NCBI RefSeq assembly: GCF_012933385.1
Contig: NZ_JABBPN010000001.1
Coordinates: 186,001-250,000, forward strand
Source of the DNA: Paenibacillus lemnae
Lineage (GTDB): Bacteria > Bacillota > Bacilli > Paenibacillales > Paenibacillaceae
Direction of reading: 5' to 3'
DNA: 64,000 bases
Shown here: piece after piece, positions 60,094-64,000 of the stretch
Layout of the letters: each line of letters opens with the position of its first letter
Numbering within the stretch: position 1 is the first letter of the stretch
Program-made: the position numbers and the translations under genes
Notes under the pieces: generated by a model
Seen by the model: only the letters and a program-made list of their open reading frames with translations
Database searches by the model: none
What the model was told of the DNA's origin: nothing

Positions 60094-61509
60094 ATGGGCA
60101 TTTCATTAATGGGAATTCATTATGTGTATCTGGCGTTTATCGTGTTGATTCTGGCGCTGATGATCCGGCGGCGGGATACTACGATGATCTGTGTGACCGG
60201 CATTTTTGCTCTGGGCCTGCTGGCTGCACAGACCCTGGTCGGGTCGGTTTCGGGTGTGTTTAACTCTTTCATCTATGCTACAAAAGAGCTCATGGGCACG
60301 ATCATGATCATCTCCATCATTGTCGCCATGAGCCGGGTGCTGATCAATACAGGCATCAATGAGACGATGGTGGCTCCCCTGACCCGGTTCATCAAAACAC
60401 CGGCCATGGCTTTCTGGGGAATCGGCCTGATTATGATGCTGACGTCCTTCTTCTTCTGGCCCTCTCCTGCGGTCGCTTTGATCGGCGCTGTGCTGCTGCC
60501 GGTAGCGGCGCGTGTTGGGCTGCCGGCTCTGGGTGCAGCGGTGGCGATGAATCTGTTCGGCCACGGAATTGCCCTATCCGGGGACTACATCATTCAGGGC
60601 GCACCGAAGCTGACTGCGGATGCTGCCGGTATCCCGGTGGCCAGTGTCATGCAGGCGAGCCTGCCGCTGGTTGTCATTATGGGCCTGGTCACGACGGTGG
60701 CCGCATTCTGGATGATGCGCCGGGATATGAAGAACGGAACCTGGCGGGATGGTCTGCTGGCCGAACGGTCAGCAGCAGGAGCACTTCGGGGAAGTGACAG
60801 CGAAGAGGGTACGCCGCCTGCCTTGTCCCCGGCCGTACGGCGCTGGCTGGCCGTTATTATTCCGCTTCTGTTTCTGGCCGATGTGGCCGCCATGTCGGCC
60901 CTTAAGCTTCAGGGCGGGGATGCGACAGCATTGGTGGGCGGAACCGCGGTCCTTATTCTGGTGGTCGTCACGCTGTTGGCACACCGGAATCAGGGGCTTG
61001 AAAAGGTGACGTCCTATATGATCGACGGGTTTGTATTCGGGTTTAAGGTGTTCGGGCCCGTCATTCCCATTGCGGCCTTCTTCTACCTTGGCGATGCGGC
61101 GTTTACCGAGTTGTATGGTGCTGTGCTGCCGGAAACTTCGCATGGTATCGTGAACGATCTTGGTGTCGCTCTCGCCGGTATCGTGCCGCTTAATGGTGCG
61201 GTTGGCGCGGTGACGCTGACGATCACCGGAGCAATCACCGGCCTGGACGGCTCCGGATTCTCCGGCATTTCCCTGGCCGGGTCGATCGCCCAGCTCTTTG
61301 CGACAGCCACCGGTTCGGATGCGGCGACATTGACGGCATTAGGCCAGGTAGCCGCCATCTGGGTCGGAGGCGGAACGCTCGTCCCGTGGGCGCTGATCCC
61401 TGCGGCTGCCATCTGCGGCGTCAGTCCCTTCGAGCTGGCACGCCGCAATCTCAAGCCGGTGCTGATCGGGCTGCTGGTCACCACAGCGGCTGCGGTATTT
61501 CTCATCTAA
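60094..61509 (+). CDS. Ion-transporter-superfamily permease (GntP/NhaC/DcuC-like)
   Basis: 471 aa from ATG 60094, about nine nt after GAGGGTG. About 11-13 hydrophobic segments with two similar halves. Helix-breaking motifs typical of the IT superfamily are GHGIALSGDYIIQGAP, TSFFFWPSPAVALIGA and, in the second half, VPLNGAVGAVTLTITGAITGLDGSGFSG plus IWVGGGTLVPWALIP. A charged loop splits the halves (MRRDMKNGTWRDG). Substrate cannot be read; organic acid or sodium/proton exchange are the usual options. Terminator follows directly. Confidence 0.7.
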   Translation: MGISLMGIHYVYLAFIVLILALMIRRRDTTMICVTGIFALGLLAAQTLVGSVSGVFNSFIYATKELMGTIMIISIIVAMSRVLINTGINETMVAPLTRFIKTPAMAFWGIGLIMMLTSFFFWPSPAVALIGAVLLPVAARVGLPALGAAVAMNLFGHGIALSGDYIIQGAPKLTADAAGIPVASVMQASLPLVVIMGLVTTVAAFWMMRRDMKNGTWRDGLLAERSAAGALRGSDSEEGTPPALSPAVRRWLAVIIPLLFLADVAAMSALKLQGGDATALVGGTAVLILVVVTLLAHRNQGLEKVTSYMIDGFVFGFKVFGPVIPIAAFFYLGDAAFTELYGAVLPETSHGIVNDLGVALAGIVPLNGAVGAVTLTITGAITGLDGSGFSGISLAGSIAQLFATATGSDAATLTALGQVAAIWVGGGTLVPWALIPAAAICGVSPFELARRNLKPVLIGLLVTTAAAVFLI

Positions 61510-61557
61510 AAAAACCCGCAGGATGTTCTCCAAGAAGGAGACGTCCTGCGGGTTTTA
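61507..61557 (+). terminator. Terminator between the permease and the SLH gene (bidirectional)
   Basis: Stem AAACCCGCAGGA / TCCTGCGGGTTT with an inner GTTCTCC/GGAGAC pairing, poly-A on the left and T4 on the right. Confidence 0.85.
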
Positions 61558-61567
61558 CTTGGCTCTT

Positions 61568-64000
61568 TTACCGCTCGTATAAAGCAGTCAGCATACTGCT
61601 GATGATGACCGCGGCCTGTGCCCGCGTTGCGTGCTCTTTGGGAGCGAAGGTGCCGTTACCCATGCCTGCGATAATACCTGCACGCTGGATCGTGGAAACC
61701 GCATCCGACGCATAAAGGGAGATCTGCCCGGCATCTTTGAATACAGCAGGTTCGGCAGTCTGATCATCAAGGGTCAGTCCTGTCATGGTGACCGCCTTGT
61801 TCAGCATGACAGCCATGTCCTGCCGGGTAATGGGCTCCTGGCCCGAAAAGCTTCCATCCGGCTTACCTTGTACAATACCCAATTGCTGTGCACTTGCAGC
61901 GGCGTCGTGGTACCAGATATCAGCCTGAACGTCAGTGAAGCTGCTTGCTGCGCCAGTCTGCACAAGGCCCAGAGCATGCATGAGCATCTGAATGAATTGG
62001 GCGCGGCTCACCTGTTTCTGAGGTGCAAACTCGGTGGTGCTCATGCCTTGGATAATGCCTTTGGCCACCAATCCTTCGATCTGGTCTTCAGCCCATGCGT
62101 ACCGGGCGATATCAGTGAAGCGGACAGGCTCGTAAAGGGCTGTATACATGCTGAAATGTGGTGCCTTGAAAGAAACCGTCTTGACCTGTGCATCATAGCG
62201 GACGTGGTTGATTGCTTTAAACTGTCCATCTGCTGTCACATGGTAGATGACGATGCCGCTGGCCTTCTGTCCCGGCTGCAGTGTAAATGGCATGGATACT
62301 TCCACCTGGCTGCCCTGCCACTCGAGATTACGGCCATCGAGTGTCATCTGGAAATCATAGGCCGCCTGACGGGCGAGCTTGCGCTGAGCCGCTGCCGGCA
62401 GGTCTGCATGGTTAACCTTCCCTAGGATCAGATTCAGCTGTGAAGCTGCCGTCACTTGGCCGTGAATCAGATCTGCTGACAACCGGATGCTGACCTCCGG
62501 AGTCTGAATCCGTACAAACTTTACATTTACGTGATTCTTCAGTTCCTTCAGCCAAGCAGCCGGAATCTGAACAGCCACGTTGGCAGCCCCCGCTGGTGGA
62601 GCGATCAGCAGCTTCACTTCCTCGTCTGTGGCAGCCTCAGCCGCTGCGGAAAGAGATGCGAGGGATGCTGCAGCACGGTACGTTCCGCTTTCCAGCGTGC
62701 CGGTCAGTGTTACGGTTGAACCGGAGTCCCCTGGTGATGGAGAGGGAGGCGCTGCGGTTACAGGCGGAATTGAGGGTACCGCCGGTGTGGAAGGACCAGG
62801 CTGTGGTCCCGGCACTGGCTCAGGTCCAGGTATCGGACCGGGATCTGGTGCTGGTTCCTCGGTGTCAGGCTGCTCACTGCGCCGTGTCAGTCCATCCAAT
62901 GCTGCCGTTAGTGCCGCCGCGGCAGCTTCAATGTCGGAAGTGGAGGCTTCGCCGTCTTCCATAATGATCCCGGCATGGCTCCATGCCGTCTGAAACGCTT
63001 CCCAGCTGGATGATGTATAGTCTGAGACTTTCAGATTTTGTCGCTCTGCATCAGTTATCTTCTCAGACAGTGCGGTTTTATCTGCTGGGAATACTCCTTG
63101 CGCTGAGAAGTCCATCATACCGACCCAGATGGTCTGTGCTTCTGTTATAGTCACTTTGATATAACGTGCGGTAACCGGTGAAGGAAACACGATTTTAGGA
63201 TCGGTCGATACGATGACATCGGAAGTTGTGTCTGCGACTTCAACATAGTGCTGATCGTCATCTGAAACCTCGATCTTGAACTTGATGCCTCCGGACCACA
63301 TTTTCATTTGAATTTTGCGGATCAGAGCAGGGTCGCCAAGGTCTACCTTCCACCAGCTGCCTGCCCCTTGATCCGTACCCCAGGATGTATTGGGATTGTC
63401 GTCTACAGCACCTGCCGGAGCATTGCTCTTCCCTCCGCCTGTGCCGGCACTGGTAGAGGCTTCGGCCGTCTTGCCCGCGGCCAGCTGCTGGAGCTGTACC
63501 AGGCTTCTAAGAGCTGTCTGGAGCTCGGCCAGCGCCAGCTCCACCTGCTCCTGATCTACAGTTTGCCGGTCATTGACCTCAATGGCCGCAACCAGGGCAG
63601 CCTGCACATAGGCCCAGCTTCTCTGCGTGTAGGACGAATCATCCATGACACGTACGCTGGCGATCAGGTTTGCCAATTCGGTCTTATCGATATTGGACAA
63701 AGCCTCCAGCGCTGTCCTCAGGGCGGACAGCGTGTGATCTACTTCGGCCTGAGGCGCCTGTGCATCATTGAGCACATCCAATGCTGCTTGAAGGGCTTTC
63801 TGCAGCTGGGTCCATGTATATGCCGACCAGTCTGACTGCTGTTTGCCCTGCGCTTCAGCGATCGCTGCCTGAAGAGACTCCTTATTTACCGATATAATCT
63901 GCAGTCCTGCAATAATCGCAGAAAGATCAGCAACAGCCGTATCTATATCGGATTGGGTGACACGATTCTGTGTGTACACGCTGTTGTAAGATATTTGGGC
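61568..64000 (-). CDS. SLH/discoidin/FIVAR surface protein (N-terminus outside window)
   Basis: At least 810 codons; the frame is open to base 64000, so the true start lies beyond the window. In order: FIVAR-type three-helix repeats (SLQAAIAEAQGKQQSDWSAYTWTQLQKALQAALDVLND and relatives, ~20-150 of the visible part), an F5/8 type C (discoidin) domain (GAVDDNPNTSWGTDQG, WWKVDLGDPALIRKIQMKMW), another FIVAR repeat, a Pro/Gly linker (PGPIPGPEPVPGPQPGPST), a beta-rich segment, and three C-terminal SLH motifs (FTDIARYAWAEDQIEGLVAKGIIQGMSTTEFAP and two more). The SLH set binds the cell wall; discoidin domains usually bind sugars. Probably a large surface glycosidase whose catalytic part is off-window. 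Confidence 0.88.
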   Translation of the reverse strand, partial: AQISYNSVYTQNRVTQSDIDTAVADLSAIIAGLQIISVNKESLQAAIAEAQGKQQSDWSAYTWTQLQKALQAALDVLNDAQAPQAEVDHTLSALRTALEALSNIDKTELANLIASVRVMDDSSYTQRSWAYVQAALVAAIEVNDRQTVDQEQVELALAELQTALRSLVQLQQLAAGKTAEASTSAGTGGGKSNAPAGAVDDNPNTSWGTDQGAGSWWKVDLGDPALIRKIQMKMWSGGIKFKIEVSDDDQHYVEVADTTSDVIVSTDPKIVFPSPVTARYIKVTITEAQTIWVGMMDFSAQGVFPADKTALSEKITDAERQNLKVSDYTSSSWEAFQTAWSHAGIIMEDGEASTSDIEAAAAALTAALDGLTRRSEQPDTEEPAPDPGPIPGPEPVPGPQPGPSTPAVPSIPPVTAAPPSPSPGDSGSTVTLTGTLESGTYRAAASLASLSAAAEAATDEEVKLLIAPPAGAANVAVQIPAAWLKELKNHVNVKFVRIQTPEVSIRLSADLIHGQVTAASQLNLILGKVNHADLPAAAQRKLARQAAYDFQMTLDGRNLEWQGSQVEVSMPFTLQPGQKASGIVIYHVTADGQFKAINHVRYDAQVKTVSFKAPHFSMYTALYEPVRFTDIARYAWAEDQIEGLVAKGIIQGMSTTEFAPQKQVSRAQFIQMLMHALGLVQTGAASSFTDVQADIWYHDAAASAQQLGIVQGKPDGSFSGQEPITRQDMAVMLNKAVTMTGLTLDDQTAEPAVFKDAGQISLYASDAVSTIQRAGIIAGMGNGTFAPKEHATRAQAAVIISSMLTALYER

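Overview
The window looks like a chromosomal segment of a Paenibacillus-type Gram-positive. The support is strong GGAGG-type ribosome binding sites with frequent GTG and TTG starts, roughly half G+C, S-layer-homology (SLH) surface proteins, a FIMAH-domain secreted protein, a YesM/YesN sensor pair beside sugar-binding proteins, an HPr kinase paralogue and an AprX-like subtilisin. I see no transposase, prophage, CRISPR array, tRNA or rRNA. The first gene (a TetM-like elongation factor) and the last (an SLH/discoidin surface protein) run off the window edges.

Layout, left to right. 1-4.4 kb: the end of the EF-G-like gene, then a compact divergent locus. It has a DUF3298-like protein on the minus strand and, on the plus strand, a protein joining a caspase-like N-terminal half to a thermolysin-propeptide (FTP/PepSY)-like C-terminal half. 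Three tiny ORFs in this locus share a short aromatic-VP-hydrophobic motif. 4.4-8.1 kb: a divergent HPr kinase, a secreted protein and a TPR-SUKH protein. 8.1-11.8 kb: redox and electrophile-stress genes (MsrA, DJ-1/PfpI, two ABM monooxygenases, nitroreductase) with a MarR regulator and two matching palindromes. 11.9-16.5 kb: an aldonate (threonate/erythronate-like) operon with a divergent GntR regulator. 16.5-21.5 kb: a helical-barrel protein of unknown role, SelO and an FAD oxidoreductase. 21.7-29.8 kb: a sugar ABC importer without its ATPase, followed by a histidine kinase, an AraC-type response regulator and a second, non-lipobox binding protein.

29.9-40.5 kb: an ArsR/SRPBCC pair, a lipid kinase, a BI-1 family protein, a GGDEF-EAL protein, an AprX-like protease, an AAC(3)-type acetyltransferase behind a strong terminator, an aldo/keto reductase and an LLM flavin oxidoreductase. 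40.5-41.4 kb is non-coding and repeat-rich: an 18-nt tandem array and a cluster of related hairpins. 41.4-47.3 kb: two large secreted proteins (SLH; beta-propeller plus FIMAH). 47.5-55.1 kb: a membrane-anchored SF2 helicase, an epimerase-like protein, a GltS-type and an NSS-type sodium symporter, and a cupin. 55.2-58.8 kb: an exopolysaccharide operon resembling Bacillus subtilis ydaJ-K-M: a GH8-like protein, a four-TM degenerate GGDEF protein that keeps the c-di-GMP I-site, a 47-aa membrane peptide and a family-2 glycosyltransferase. 59-64 kb: an FRG-domain protein, an ion-transporter-superfamily permease and the truncated SLH protein.

How the genes may work together: the GGDEF-EAL protein at 33-35 kb has full catalytic motifs but no I-site. 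The degenerate GGDEF protein at 57 kb has an I-site but no catalytic motif. They could therefore be a maker/breaker and a reader of c-di-GMP in the same neighbourhood (inference). The least explained locus is 2.29-4.39 kb. All function calls come from reading motifs by eye; no database search was run.
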